64,000 bases of DNA from Casuarius casuarius (Eukaryota; Chordata; Aves; Casuariiformes; Casuariidae): assembly GCA_003342895.1 (NCBI GenBank), contig PTFA01000158.1, forward strand, positions 941,921 to 1,005,920, read 5' to 3'. The position numbers and the translations under genes were made by a program. How positions within the stretch are numbered: position 1 is the stretch's first letter; the number at the start of each line of letters is the position of its first letter. This document shows, piece by piece, positions 51,431 through 64,000 of this stretch. The notes below the pieces were generated by a model that was given only the letters and a program-made list of their open reading frames with translations, did no database searches and had not been told where the DNA came from.

Positions 51431-53091
51431 CTTACTGTAAGGCATCTTTTCCAATGCTTTAATCATCCTTTTGATTTTAAGGGAGCAAGATTTGGCCCTG
51501 CCATTTGAAAAGCGCTTTCACCCAAACCCATCCTGCCGAGTCTTATCAGAAATGTCTGAATAAGCAGCCTAATCACCTTCAGTCGCTTTAGAGTCGACTA
51601 GGATAGACAGAGGCTTCCAGAGGGCAATTCGGATAACAGAAACTACAAGAATTGAAAATCCTAATTTATTATTACCTTGCTGTTTTTCCTATTCTCCCCT
51701 TAAGTTTGTATTTATTTGTCTGCATATTTATTAGAGTTGTGAACATATTTTACGTTACAAAACCGAATGATGTCTCTCAAACTCTTACACTGTCTTGCAG
51801 GAAATCTGAGAAGGTTCATAACTCTTCTCTGAACATTTTCAATGCAGCAACACTTTCCTGAATTGTAGGTATTGGAATATGACTTGGCCTTCTAGTAGGA
51901 GTGAGACGAATGCCAAATGTGGAGGTCAAATAACTTCTTCATTCCCACTGAAGATCACCCTGCTTATACATCCGAGGATACCATCTACTCTTTGGACCGT
52001 AGCATCACACTGGGAGCCAGGAGTGATGCCTCATGGGCCGTCCTAAGAAACGTAAGGCATCTTGCTCGCCTTGTGGATACCACATTGGGATGAGGTTCTT
52101 TAAACCAAATACAGAAGTCCACTTTTGGTCAGATGAATTTCATTCTAAAAATGCCTCTTTCTCTCGATTGACTTTAAGGAGAACGGAGAATGAGCAGCCC
52201 CCAAGTGAAGGTTCCCCAAAGAGGTGTCTAGCGCCGGACAGGAGCAGCCCCTGCTTCCTGCCAGGCTGTGAGCGAGGAGATGGACCTTGCCAGCCCAGAG
52301 ATTTCTTCTAAAGTTCTTGGCTGCAAGTTATTTAAACACGCTGTTTTTTAAAAATGTGTGACTTTTATAGCTATTTTGGGACATTTTCTTATGTTACCAC
52401 TGAAGTGGTAGGATCAAATTAATCACTATTAGTCAGTTATCTCTATCATGTCATATAACCCTTAATCCATATATGTTTTCCCAATATACGACAAAAAATA
52501 TGTTGGACATTTGTGTCGCCTCCATTGTTTATTGACAAATCCACAACTTCCATCAAGAAATGTAATCAGTGAGTTTCTCTTTCTCTCAGTATACACAAAA
52601 CTCTATTGTCTTTGAACTTCTGTCCATAGATCTTTTCTTTCCTTTATTTTGCCACATTTTTGTAATTCCTTTTTGATTTATATTCATTAAGATCAACCTC
52701 CCCTTTCTATTTTGCTATTTATGCTTTTCTGAATTTTATCACTTAAAAAAAATTGTATTAAACTTTTCTTTTTCATTTTTCCATCTATAAAGTTAGATGA
52801 TTTTTTTAATCAAGGCGGATCACTTCCTTTGTCAAGAGATGGCTTTCTGAGCATCTAGTAAAATATTTAAAATTGATTCCTAATTGCTATTCACACGTTT
52901 AATATAAATTCTCTCCCATACTTACTTCTGTAGTTTGCGAGGCCTTCATAAAGCAGGAAGTACATCTATTCCTCGATTTGCATTTATCAATTACAATCCA
53001 CATTTGAATTATCCAGTAATAATCACAGGAGGAATGTTTTGCTTTGTTATGACACTTCCGATGACCAGGACAGTGAGCTGCATTGGTATTT
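51431..53091. other. Intergenic DNA, no gene recognised
   Basis: AT-rich sequence, strongly so at 52,330-52,900. No supported gene or named repeat. Confidence 0.6.
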
Positions 53092-53116
53092 ATGCATATA
53101 TATATATATATATGTA

Positions 53117-53181
<65 letters not shown>

Positions 53182-53230
53182 GTGTGTGTGTGTATATATA
53201 TATATAAATATATATATATATGTATATAAT
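53092..53230 (+). repeat. Compound TA/TATG/TG microsatellite
   Basis: A (TA)n run leads through a few TATG units into about 26 uninterrupted TG units (53,121-53,173), then a second short TG block and (TA)n to 53,230. It is likely length-polymorphic. The His/Thr- and Tyr/Ile-rich open frames across it are artefacts. Confidence 0.97.
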
Positions 53231-56200
53231 ATTCCCATACAATCTGAATGGGAGCACCAGAGTAAGGATGCAAACCCAACTCTGTGCACAAGCTGGGGTG
53301 CAGAGTGGCAGAGCTCCCGTTTATTTTGATGGGGCAGGATGTGTCCCGGACCTTGAAATGAAGTGTATAGCACGTGCAAATTTATGTGCCATGATGCACT
53401 GCAGCAGAGAGCTTCTGGTTGTGCATCAGTCTCACCGGACGGATTCTGAGCGGCTCGGCTGTGTGGCACCAGCTCCTCATGGGATCGACATCTTTCTCCT
53501 GTAGGTGGGAAGAACCCTGCCCTGGCCCGATCCAGCTCCTACGTGAGTTTGCAGCTGCGTCAGTGAGAGATGGTCTGGATCCCAAGCACAAGGGGTGGGA
53601 TTCAGCTCTGGATGGGAGGTCCTCTAGGGAGAGCTCAATCGATGGAGCCTACAAGGCAATTCAGCTAACGTGCTGCTAGTATCTGCTTCAGTGCAGACAT
53701 GAATGTAGCCTACTTTAGCATACTTCGGTGTAGTTAAACAACAACATATGCATCATGTGGATTCACATGTGCAACTTCTTGTGTGCTGACATGGGGCAAC
53801 AGTTGCTACTTGAGCCCTGGATGTCATTAGTAATTAAATTGGTACAGAGACCTGAGAATTGGGTCTTTTATCACTGTAAGCAGGAAATTTCAGTGCTCTT
53901 TAATATGCATCATTTTGAGAAATCATTTGCATTTAGCAATCACTAAAATGTTTGACAACACAAGAGGATTTCTCCATCTATATGAAATAATAAGAATAAT
54001 CTCATCTATATGAGATTACACAGTTTATATATGTGTTAGTATTTTTCACAGAGGTATTTCTCTTCCTAGGGTTAAGAATAACTTTAATTCTTTTCTCACA
54101 GCTTTTTCCAAACACCTTTTCTCTAATAATGAGAGGTTCATATCCTCAGCCAGACTAACAGAACAGATAAGAAGTTACTAGACCAGTAACTTGCAGGATC
54201 TGGTGAGACAAAAAACATTTGCACATTTTTTTCAGAGTGTCGCTACATTTATAAAATGCTGTATTGAAAAACAAAACCAACCAAAACAACCAACCCCCTC
54301 CCTCACCTGATTTTGTCAGACTTCCCAGGAAAGCTCTGCTGCAGAAATACAGTATGACAAATTTCAAGAAAATCTGTTCCTTTCAGGCAAAATCAGTAGA
54401 GCGCGGTTTGAAAATCAGCCTCGCAGTGGGAGCAACATCCAGCCTGAACTTTGGAATCACTGCTACTGCCTCGCAAGATGACCTTCACTTTAAATTGCTA
54501 CTCTCATTTGCTTCTACAACGCTCAGAGAGTCACATTTGGCTTAAAATTTCCCACACGATGTCAGCCCAAGGGATTTTTTTTTTTCTGGAAAATGATAAA
54601 CAGTTTTCTTCTTAGAAAATTGTTCAGAGACCCTTTTTTATGCTCAGATAACTCTGAAACAGCTTGGTTTTATAACTTTAGATTTGGCACGTGCAGAGTG
54701 CAATCCTGAAGGAGGAATGCACTTTTCATCTTGTTTGAAGAAATTTCATTTCACAATAGCAAAATAGTCTGGGAGTTTGGAAATAACAGCCTGATCATTC
54801 ACAAGACGTTATTTAACCATGGTGGAAAATGACAGACTGAGTTATATTTCTCAGTGAGGTCACGAGTTTCGCTTTATAAATATGGCTTAGTTTTCTTTTT
54901 GCAAAGTCATCTTTCCCACTGAATCTTTCTGCATCCTGTTTTGGTTTAATTCTGTTGCAGCATCAGATGTTACTTACAGGATATTTGCCCTCCATAAGCT
55001 ACACTGTACTTGGCTTTCTGTGGCTTTTTGCACATCCCATTACACAAGTGTCACTGGATGTGATTTAAGAGGTACTCCTTCTGCCTCTCCCCTACGCCAC
55101 GGTACTGCCTAGCATGGTGCGCTGCGTTATATCACCCCTTAACCACCTAGGCTGCACCCATCCTGCTCTAGAAATCCAGCTATCGCTCACATCGTACATG
55201 CCTGCGTATGGATATAGGTGTTACAGATTCCTTGAAAGCATCATATAGTGCTTTCTCCTCAGATGTATTACCCGAGAAGTCATGACCAACCTTTTAAATG
55301 TAATTAGACTCTGGAAATTAAGTTAGGCTGAAATATAAATCCCACAAAATAGTAGCTTAGAAGTCAGGTTTGCCCATATGCTTCAGCTGTTTTGCGTGGC
55401 TCCAGTGATACGGCCACAGGCTAGTTTAATCAACCAGTTACTTCAGGCTTAAGGTTGTTCTGTGTCACTGGAGCAGCACAGGGCTGTCAAAGCAGGCTGA
55501 TGAATCTGGCCACAAATCTTAAAATGTACTCTTTTTTCCATTAAAAAGCCCATGTGAGTTGATATGCTGTGTTTAATTACATAACAGCAAGTATTGACTT
55601 GCAGGGCATGGCTGTAAAAAACAACTTCTTTGTATTATGTTAGGCAGGCGGTGGGTCATTCTCTTGGGAAAAAAATTCTAGGTCTGCCAGCAGCTGAAGT
55701 TAGTTTTATTCACGCTGCTTTTGTAGGGTCCGTGAATACACAAAGGGTGACTGGATACAACATTGAAATCTGTCCCCTTGCTGACAAGGACTATTGGCAT
55801 GATGCTCATTGAAAGCCCCTTCACATGCCTTGGGTACAATAAAGTAGCGCTAAGTTATACTTACATCTGCCTTCAGGTCCCAGAGTAGTTTAAGTGGTCG
55901 GTAATACCTGACTTTTCCAATTCTAGGGAGACTGCCCACTTTACAGCAGCACTACTCTTTACCTTGTGAGCCACTTAGTCTTTGACCACTAACTATTTCC
56001 AAATTCCATTTACCCCTGAAACTCTAATTTTTGGATTTATTCACAGTTGTTCTCTCTTTAGATGGTCACAGTATACACTCAGCCTGGGAACTAGAATAAT
56101 TATTCCTCTTAAGGATGTGATTTTTTTGCTGATAGATTTATACAGAGTGCTTAGCATGGATGCTTAGGATGGACCTTAGCAAAAGATATCTGCTTTATTC

Positions 56201-58151
56201 TATTTTCTATTCCATTATAGTTTTTCCCCCTTTCTTACACAGACAGAGCTGCTTTGCTGTAGAGCATTTCTATATGATATTCACGGTTTTCCTTTTTTTA
56301 ATCTATTCCAGTACAGGTAAAGCAGCGCTTCTTTTATATGAAGACAGACAGACAAACTTCATTCCAGACAGTGAGAAGGACTGGTTTGGCAAGTCTTGGG
56401 CAATCAGGTTTCTTAATTTCCATCCGAGCTGGCAAATTAATCACATGGATTACTGTTACACACATTGAAGGACTTTCAAAATTAGCCTGAGCATAAATAA
56501 TATTGTTCAGTCTGGTCCAGAAGGCTTTGCTGTCACTTTATAATCACCTTGTATTCTTTGCATATGTACAGGTGATTACATGGAGTGCAAAGCAATTAAG
56601 AAACAGACCTACAAATCAGATCTGTCTCTCTATACAGTTCTTTATCCATCCAAGGCAGCGATTTCACGACCATTTAAATTGATCAGAAATGTTGTTGCTA
56701 TCATCCCATGCGGTCCTATGTGCACATATCACTGTTCCTCTGACTCCTTGGCAGGGTTGGTTCAGGTACTAAATTGTCAAATAGCTAACTAAGCAAAATA
56801 AAATAAATAGTCCTGTTGTGAGCAGAAGCGGTGACCGTGGAAGAAAACAGGTCAGCTTAGATTGGCTTCAACTGTCCTGGGACCGCACCCTTATTCTTTG
56901 CTACAGGGCTGATCACGGTGGTATGTTAGCACTGCAAAGAGGTTTTGTTATCAATGGAACAAATGCTGAATTTTATTTTTATTATTATTGGATGGAACAT
57001 TTGAGTATGAAGTGATCTTTCATTCTTGAGCAGTGTAATTTGTATTTGGAGGCTGACAACTCATCTAGTTCCCCATAGACAGATAGATGAAGTTAGAAAA
57101 TAAGGAGAGTTTATGTGAATTCTGTTTTTCTCAGGCATTTTTAATTCCTCAGAGAGACTTCCATGGGTCCAAATTACCATGAAAGCTAGATTACCATGAT
57201 ATTTCAATTCCTAATGGTAGAAGTTCATGTCATTCATTGCTGTTGACACTATACACATATCCTTGGGGAACTATGAAAAATATAAAAAGAAAACTCCTAA
57301 AAATGTGAAGAAAAAACCTAAGAAAGCTGTCCTTTAACCCAAATGTTCCATGAGCAAAACTAAAGCCAATTATTTCCCAAATATGAAAACTTCTGGGCAC
57401 TGCTGGGCATGGAGCTGCACTGAGAGGTAGTGAAGCAAGTCACTCAAATTTGTGACTGGCTGGACATAAAATCACTCCAGATATGGAGGATTCGGTCAGA
57501 AAGAAGGCCAGCACGCCAGGCCCTTTGCTTTGAAGTGCAGGGTGCAAAGCAATGAAGAGTCGGGCTCTCAGGCTGCACACAGGCCACTGTATCTGCTTCT
57601 AAGATGCAGCCAGGTCCTGAGACCTCGATAGATCCCTCCTTACTTTAATCTTCCAGGAAAGGCTTTGAAGGGTGCACTTTACCACCGCACCAAGGCCACC
57701 ACGGTAGAGAACAGCCACTGAAGAGGCCAGTCAGGCTCTCCACACTGCCCCACACCTTCCATCTCCTTCTGACACATCTGATGTAGCCACTGTGCAGCCA
57801 CAGGGTCAGTAGATTTGTTAGTAATTTTTTGGTTTGCCATTGAATCCTGTGTAGTTCAGGCAGAAACAGAAGCTGCTCCGGAGTCCAGTTCAGCTTTTAT
57901 GCTGGCTGTGCTGGCGGTGTCCCTCTCCCTTGACTAACGGAGGAGCTTTGGGATGTCTATCTCATTCTTTAGCTGCTCCAGGTAGCTGTGTAAAGTTAAG
58001 AGGAAATGACACAGGCCCAAGAGTAATGAGAACGTGGGAGTTTAGGCAGATTTTATCCAAGAACCCTTGGCCAACAATGCAGCACTGTATGGTGATGGTT
58101 TCTTGATGTCAGCCTGACTGGATGATCATTTTAACGCCTTTAATCTAAGGC
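53231..58151. other. Intergenic DNA, no gene recognised
   Basis: AT-rich desert. Short open frames (under about 105 codons) show no domain. No exon of TMEM135, the usual neighbour upstream of FZD4 in vertebrates, was recognised. In the minus direction, around 57,960, a short run YLEQLKNEIDIPKLLR looks protein-like and may belong to the decayed stretch listed next. Confidence 0.55.
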
Positions 58152-58792
58152 TCACACACAGAGTGTAATGCCATGCCATTCCGGCCTCAGACAGATGAAG
58201 TGATGCATTGGGTGCCAGTCCCATGATTTCAGTGAGTATAAGGATAGCATTTCAAGAAATCCTTTGTTAGGCAGACACATGGACAAAACGATTTTGTAGA
58301 AGTCCTCTGGAAAGCGGTACTGGGAAGAGATGGTCTTTGGGTAGAACTCATTTCTCTTCAGCCAGAACAAACTGAGATGGTGGATGTTAAAAAACATTTG
58401 TTTTGAGACAGGGAGCATCTGGTGAGATGTACTGTAAACCCGTATCTCTCATCTTTCTATTGCTGTGTAAAATCTGTCTCCCAAAAGAGAAGTGAGTGGA
58501 TGCAGTTCAGTGGGGACAGGAGTGGCAGGAGAAGGTACAATTTCTTGGATATATCACGATCTCCTAGGTAAAGTTTAGTGAAGTTCTGGTATCAGGCCAC
58601 TTCCTTGAAGTATATCATCTGGGTTAATCCTGCTTCTTGGTCCTGAGACATAAATTGCACATACATGGATATCATGGCATTTGCCATCCTTAGTGTCTTG
58701 CTATCAATGGTAGTATGTTTTCCCAACCAGGGCTGCATCAAAATATCCCGCCTGGGTTTTTGGCGGAAGATATCTGTACAAAATATTACCAA
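58152..58792 (-). pseudogene. Possible decayed protein-coding stretch, family unknown
   Basis: Two minus-strand open pieces look like real protein. At 58,792-58,592 the translation includes RQKPRRDILMQPWLGKHTT and ANAMISMYVQFMSQDQEAG. At 58,418-58,152 it includes LFWLKRNEFYPKT, YRFPEDFYKIVLSMCLPNKG and SWDWHPMHHFICLRPEWHG. Between them lie stops (for example after FKEVA and after DFTQQ) and a frame change. Aromatic-rich, low-repeat composition of this kind is unusual for random AT-rich DNA. It could be a degenerate exon, a retrocopy or an old transposon product. I cannot name it. Confidence 0.3.
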
Positions 58793-61700
58793 TACTCCTC
58801 TTCTGCAAAGATATCAAGCAAAATCCCACATAATAGAATATAAAAGGAAGGTGCTTTCCTGGTGTGGGAGGGAAATGTAAAATGATACCATGTTTGGCCA
58901 GTTACCTCATCATTATGCATATGTACATGCACACTGAACTCCGGCCAAAGCAGTAAGTTTTCTGCTCCCTATCTTTCAAGTCTTCCAATGCTAAGAAATA
59001 CTATAAAAATATCAAGGGAGGCTTTCTGACAGTGACATATATCAGGCTGTAAAACAACTTCTCCCAGAGAGTGGTGAAAGTGCTTTCATTTGTGTTATAA
59101 ACAATAGTAATTCTTAACATATGACATGCACAAAGCTGGACAAATATTAAATAATCTTCAAAACATGTTTTTGAGATATTACCGCTACGCAGACACAAAA
59201 CCCTAGATGGGTTCCTGGGTTTAGCCAAGCCCAAATAGCAAATCTATAGCCAATCAAGAATTAACGGTCTCAAATTCATCTCTTCCAGCTGGGTACTCAG
59301 ACACCACGATAATGCTGTAATTGAGTTTTATCTACAACTAGACAAAACACTGGAAACTATCCTCTGGTATGCAATACTGGGAGGGCCAGAGAAATAACCT
59401 ATTACTTCAAAGAAGGGATTTTTAAGACAGACCTACAGTTAGGTGTCCAACCTGCACTGAAATCCAATGGGATCTGATCACCTTGTCCTTGTAGGGTTCC
59501 TTGAAAATAGCAACTGTAAAATACTAGATTTTCTTCTCAGCTACGCCAGAGTTAGTATGAGGGAAGTCTCTGCAGGAGGCTTCTGTAAATGAGATCAGAA
59601 CTCAACCATAAAATGCTGACATAGTCATTTGGAACATAAAAAGCTGTGTTCAGTGATGAGTACACCATTTCATTATTTTCATCTTTACTACATATTTCCA
59701 TGTGCTGTTTTTGTTTTATCTCCATTTTTATTTTGATCTGTATTTTATTATAATTTACTTTCATTTGATAGTTCTCAGTCTATTTACAGAGAAGAAAAGA
59801 ATGCACAATGCAGAACAGTAGAATAATAGTGTTTATTTTCACAAGTTTGGAACTATCAAATAACTCACAAGTCACAAAGTGGAACCATGCCTGAGGTAGG
59901 TTAGGTCATCTCAAGTGTGTGGAAACAAACAGAAATATCCCATTCTTCACTATTGTTTATTATATTTATGTCACTTGGGAGTTTTAACAATACCACATAT
60001 ATAAAACATTTGTTCTTGCTTTCTGTGCTATTCAGAGGTTTCTCAAGGATCTTTGATGCTTTTTTTCATCGGAACACTGCGATGTTGCTATGCTTTAGTG
60101 ACTTTCTCAACTGATTTAGCAGAAATGTAAGAAATGGCCCCTAGGAATGAGCCAGGGGTGCTGAAAAGGAGTTTTTGTTCTCTGAATGCTTCTATGTCTA
60201 AAAATAGTTCTTTTGAGAGTTTTAACTAGCTTGCTTCTACTTCTTTCCTTGATTCTTTTTCACATACACTCACAACTCAGTCCAGCAGAGAGAAACCAAA
60301 AGCAGACCCTGCTGGTATGATCAGCAACTGTATGGTCCCATCAAATCCACAACTGATTTTTATACAGTATCTTGATCTTCGACAGGAAGTTCAAACATGG
60401 ATGTCTAGAGTCACATATATCTGTCTAAACTCAGTATTTCAAAAGCAATTAGTAATCATGGGTGCATTACTTTTTTCATCTGCAATGTGCAACACCCTCA
60501 AGAAACCTCTGCAAAGGGTGGCTGCTCAGCCTTCTCTGAAAGCAAGGGCAGAGTGCAGCCTGCCTGAAAGAGCCCCCTCCCAGCCATTCGCCCTGCTCAC
60601 AGCTTAGGAGGTCCAGAGTCCTGTGGAAGGACCCAGCATTACAGGATAACCTAAAATCACTGTCAGTTTCCTTGAAAATATGGATCTGTAAAATGCAGCA
60701 ATTCAGCAGCTGTACATGTGCTGTTGTGTTCTACTGCTGTGACATCTAAGAGCTGGCAGCAGGAGTGATCAGTGTCTTCAGGCTATTTCAACACGGGCAT
60801 CTGTAAATTAAATTGTTGAAACTTTCTATTCACTATCCTGGAAAAAAACAGCCTTAAGCTGAAAGCCTTTCCAAAAGTGCTAAGTTCCTAGAAGCTACTG
60901 TTACTTTTCAAAGGAGGTGTTGGGTGCTCAGTCTTAGCAGCCCAAATTTATAGACTGACAGTTTTGTCACAAGAACTTTTAATGCGCTCAAACATGGAAA
61001 AGATAGCTCCTTTGGAGTCTTTTCTGTAAGTTCACAGCTATTTGAAATAATCCCTATATTAGAAGCATAAATAATGTTGTAGTAATGACCTCGAATAAGA
61101 TGGGAGTAGGTGAAGAAGGAGGACAAACAAGTTTTTTATTTGAGGACTTCCTCATTCATTCCTGCCTCCTTCTTCTCTCTTGCGTTAGGAAAAAGCCTTT
61201 GCATCAGTGGCAATGTCTATTCTGCTAATAAAACAGCCAGGAACAGATCCCTGCTCCTGAGGGCAAACAGCAATGACCGGCTTGTATCTATCCTACTTAG
61301 AGCCAGACCCTGCTATAGCATATTTGTCTCAGAACTCCTTCAAAAGGCTCAAAAAGTAGCTGGAGAGTGAATGAGCAGTTCAACAGCACAGACAACAGAA
61401 GTCCAGAGCTCTAATTTACTTCTGTTAGGACACAGCTAATGCTGCCTCAGAGCCCCACGGGCACAGCAGCATGCTGTGGTGGCCATGCCGGCTGAAAGGC
61501 TGTGGGAGAAAGCAAGCCCAGCCTACCCTCTGTGCCTTCCCACTCATATTCAGAAAGGTGAACATCATCCGCGTGTGCGAAGGCTGCTGCCCCCACCTGG
61601 CATACAGGAATGAAGGATGCTGAAGCTATGCGGGACAGGTCATTTCTGACTGCTGAACTGGGTAAACACCAAGGAGGGATGGTGGAGGAAGGACAGGAGT

Positions 61701-64000
61701 TGCAGAGGCAGCACTGCAGTTGTTGGGAGGATGGGCAGGCATACATTTTGACAGCACACAATTTTTCCACCATAAAATACTTCGTGGTATAAAGGTGGGT
61801 TGTAGAGGTCTCAATTAAGTAGAGAACTAGCCTTTATTATCTGGGTAGGGGAGTTTTGAGTGTGGGAGTAGGCTGACACACCCTTATGCAAGCTGTGATC
61901 TTGCATTTTTGCAGAACTGCAGAACATATTTACCTGAAAAGCAAGAAAGAAATGGAGAAGCAGCTACTTCCTCTGGGTCACAGTTCCTGTTTTGGGCTGC
62001 TCTTGGGACGGTGTCCACATACACTATTCCTTACTCCTTTTTTTTAGTGGTGAATCCAGAGGCTCAGTTTAGCCTTTAGTGGACAATTCTATCACCTGAT
62101 TTAGAAAGGATAAATCGCTGTCTCCAGAAACAACAGTACCATAGGCCAAATACAGTTAAGGTACAATTCTCCTGAAGCTAGTAGCCTAAGTATGTCTCAG
62201 TATCATGTTAGTTTGGGTTGCAGAATCAATGTGGTGAGCATTATGACTTTGTTTTCTTGGGGTAAGTCTTGGTACCTCTCTAAGACTACAAAACCATAAA
62301 CTGGAGAATATTACTGTGTGAATCAAAGTGTTCACATGGCATTATCCCACATCTCATCCCATATTTATTTTGGAAATTATTATATCTGGAAAATGGGAAA
62401 CCTTCCAGTTAATTCCCTTACCTTGAAATATCAGCAAACACAAGGGTATTTTAAGATTATTTCCTGCTAAAAAATGAACTAGTAACATTCATGATTGTAA
62501 GCCATAAAAAAAATCCCTCTTCATATAATGAAAAGTAGTTGTTAAAGCGTCCTTCTTTGCTTGGATGAAAGTAAAACCAACAAGACAAAACAAAACCCCA
62601 AAGAATCAAACAGTTCAGTTTATGGCCATTCACTGCCATTCTAGACAGCCCTCTCAAGCACTAGTGATATACACAAAGGGAAACTGTGTTGTAAACTTGT
62701 GGTTTACTTCTATAAAGCCAATAACATGCTGAACCTACTATTTGTCCCTGATCTTGAGAAGAAATGGAGATTCTGATCTATCCCTAGATACACCACTCCA
62801 GACCTCCTTTATCAAAGGCCTTCAGCTCTCTCCTGAAATGTGCTATTTTTTTATAGATTTCCTGGACATATTTTGAAAATTCCCTGGACAGCACATAGCA
62901 CAGCAACATCTTTAAGTTCCTATGCTGCTTACTGAAGGAAGCATAAGGCTGCATGTACACACAGTACCTGAGCAGAATAAAATAAAAGATTAATTTAATT
63001 CCTAACATTTTTAGTGGTGCAGTAACTTTCTGCCAGGATTTCATACAACTTTATAATAGACGGATGGGACAATCACACAGATGGTAAGACAACAAACAGA
63101 AGGAGAAAAGCAATGAGAATAAAAGAATGAGAAAAGAAGGAAAAGAAGTGATTGCAAAAACATTCTTCTGGAAAGTGCAGTTCTTATCAGACAAGAGAAG
63201 TTACTTCCAGAAGTGTGGTTCAGACACTTAGAACAGCATAAGTAGCAGTGAAAAGCTGGATCACCTATCCCAAGGGAGAAAACAAATACATGGCAAAAAA
63301 AGTACACCAGTTTGAAAGCAATATGAGAAAACACAGAGGGCAAAGCATTACATTTTTTCCAAGTTAAAATGTTTCCAGATTGATGAGATATTTAAAAATG
63401 TTTAGACAGAAGAATTCCCAGATCCCAATGCAGTTGGAATGTAAAACCTTCTGCAACGTGAAGTTCCGTGTTTGGCCTGTTTCCACTGTCTCTTTTCTTC
63501 TGTCTAATTTTGTTCCAATTAGCTATATACTCTACCTTGGATTCCCAGCTAGACCACTTCATAACACTACCACCTGCACACCGAGAAGGTAGGAAGAATT
63601 CTTCCCACCTCCAGCTACTAGCACAGGCTGAGATGAGATGTGCAACTTCACTTGTAGATATCAGATTTGGCAGATGCTGAAGATATTAGTGGAGACTGCT
63701 CTCAGACTGTCAGATCCACTGAAACCTGGAAAAGCAGGCACTTCTTTTCTTCACTGAGTACCTGTCCCACAGCCACCTGATCCCCAATATCATCTATTAT
63801 CATCAGTGTAGATAAACTGGTACACTGTGCTGCCAGACAGTTAAGGTCTCTCACTCAAGACCAAGTAAGAATTTGAGTCTTGCCCGGGACTTGTGCTGAA
63901 AGCTGCATTCTTGTCAATCCAGCTGCAAATGGGTATGTGGTCAATTGGAGCAAGAAGTCTAATGCAGTCAGAGGAGATGCTGGCCACATCACTCCCTTCT
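58793..64000. other. Intergenic DNA, no gene recognised
   Basis: AT-rich sequence with short frames on both strands (longest about 108 codons, 61,447-61,773 minus) that show no domain or splice context. No RNA gene or nameable repeat was seen. Confidence 0.6.

Noticed and set aside
52899..53469. Frames rich in His/Thr or Val/Cys near 53.1 kb
   Set aside because: Direct translations of the TG/TA microsatellite.

Overview
This is a vertebrate nuclear genomic window, most likely from a bird. The only recognisable gene is FZD4 (Frizzled-4) on the minus strand. Three fragments of CR1 retrotransposons, the dominant LINE family of birds and other sauropsids, support the avian call. One of them carries the doubled ATTCTATG octamer typical of the CR1 3' end. 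Introns, long AT-rich intergenic DNA, microsatellites and an assembly gap rule out a prokaryote. No bacterial, CRISPR or operon-like features are present.

Layout: 1-45,480 lies downstream of FZD4 and is almost gene-free. It holds old CR1 pieces (2,219-2,396; 10,735-11,982), a diverged minisatellite (8,050-8,402), an ancient inverted repeat (5,052-5,125), a pyrimidine tract (14,332-14,397), a GC-rich minisatellite with an 83-bp higher-order unit (about 38,500-38,868) and a few CpG-dense patches. The part next to FZD4 (about 42.2-45.5 kb) is probably its 3' UTR. It contains a sense-oriented CR1 3' fragment and two candidate polyadenylation signals. FZD4 occupies 45,481 to at least 47,717: exon 2 (442 codons plus stop), a 730-bp phase-0 intron, and the 3' part of exon 1. 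The start codon, signal peptide, 5' UTR and probably the core promoter fall in a 791-base run of N (47,718-48,508). Directly upstream are a C-rich minisatellite (48,509 to about 49,470) and an orphan CpG-dense block near 50.15-50.56 kb. The rest (50.7-64 kb) is AT-rich intergenic DNA with one long TA/TG microsatellite and a possible decayed protein-like stretch on the minus strand near 58.15-58.79 kb.

FZD4 is a seven-pass Wnt/Norrin receptor. All ten cysteines of the cysteine-rich domain, the linker cysteines, the KTxxxW Dishevelled-binding motif and the C-terminal ETVV PDZ ligand are present, so the gene looks intact wherever it can be read. The most interesting observation is in the short intron. 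The reading frame of exon 1 stays open across the donor for 89 more codons, ends in TAG, and is followed 24 bases later by a sense-strand AATAAA. This layout could yield a truncated, secreted receptor fragment like the intron-retaining human isoform FZD4S. I found no exon of the usual flanking genes PRSS23 or TMEM135, and no clearly novel multigene system.
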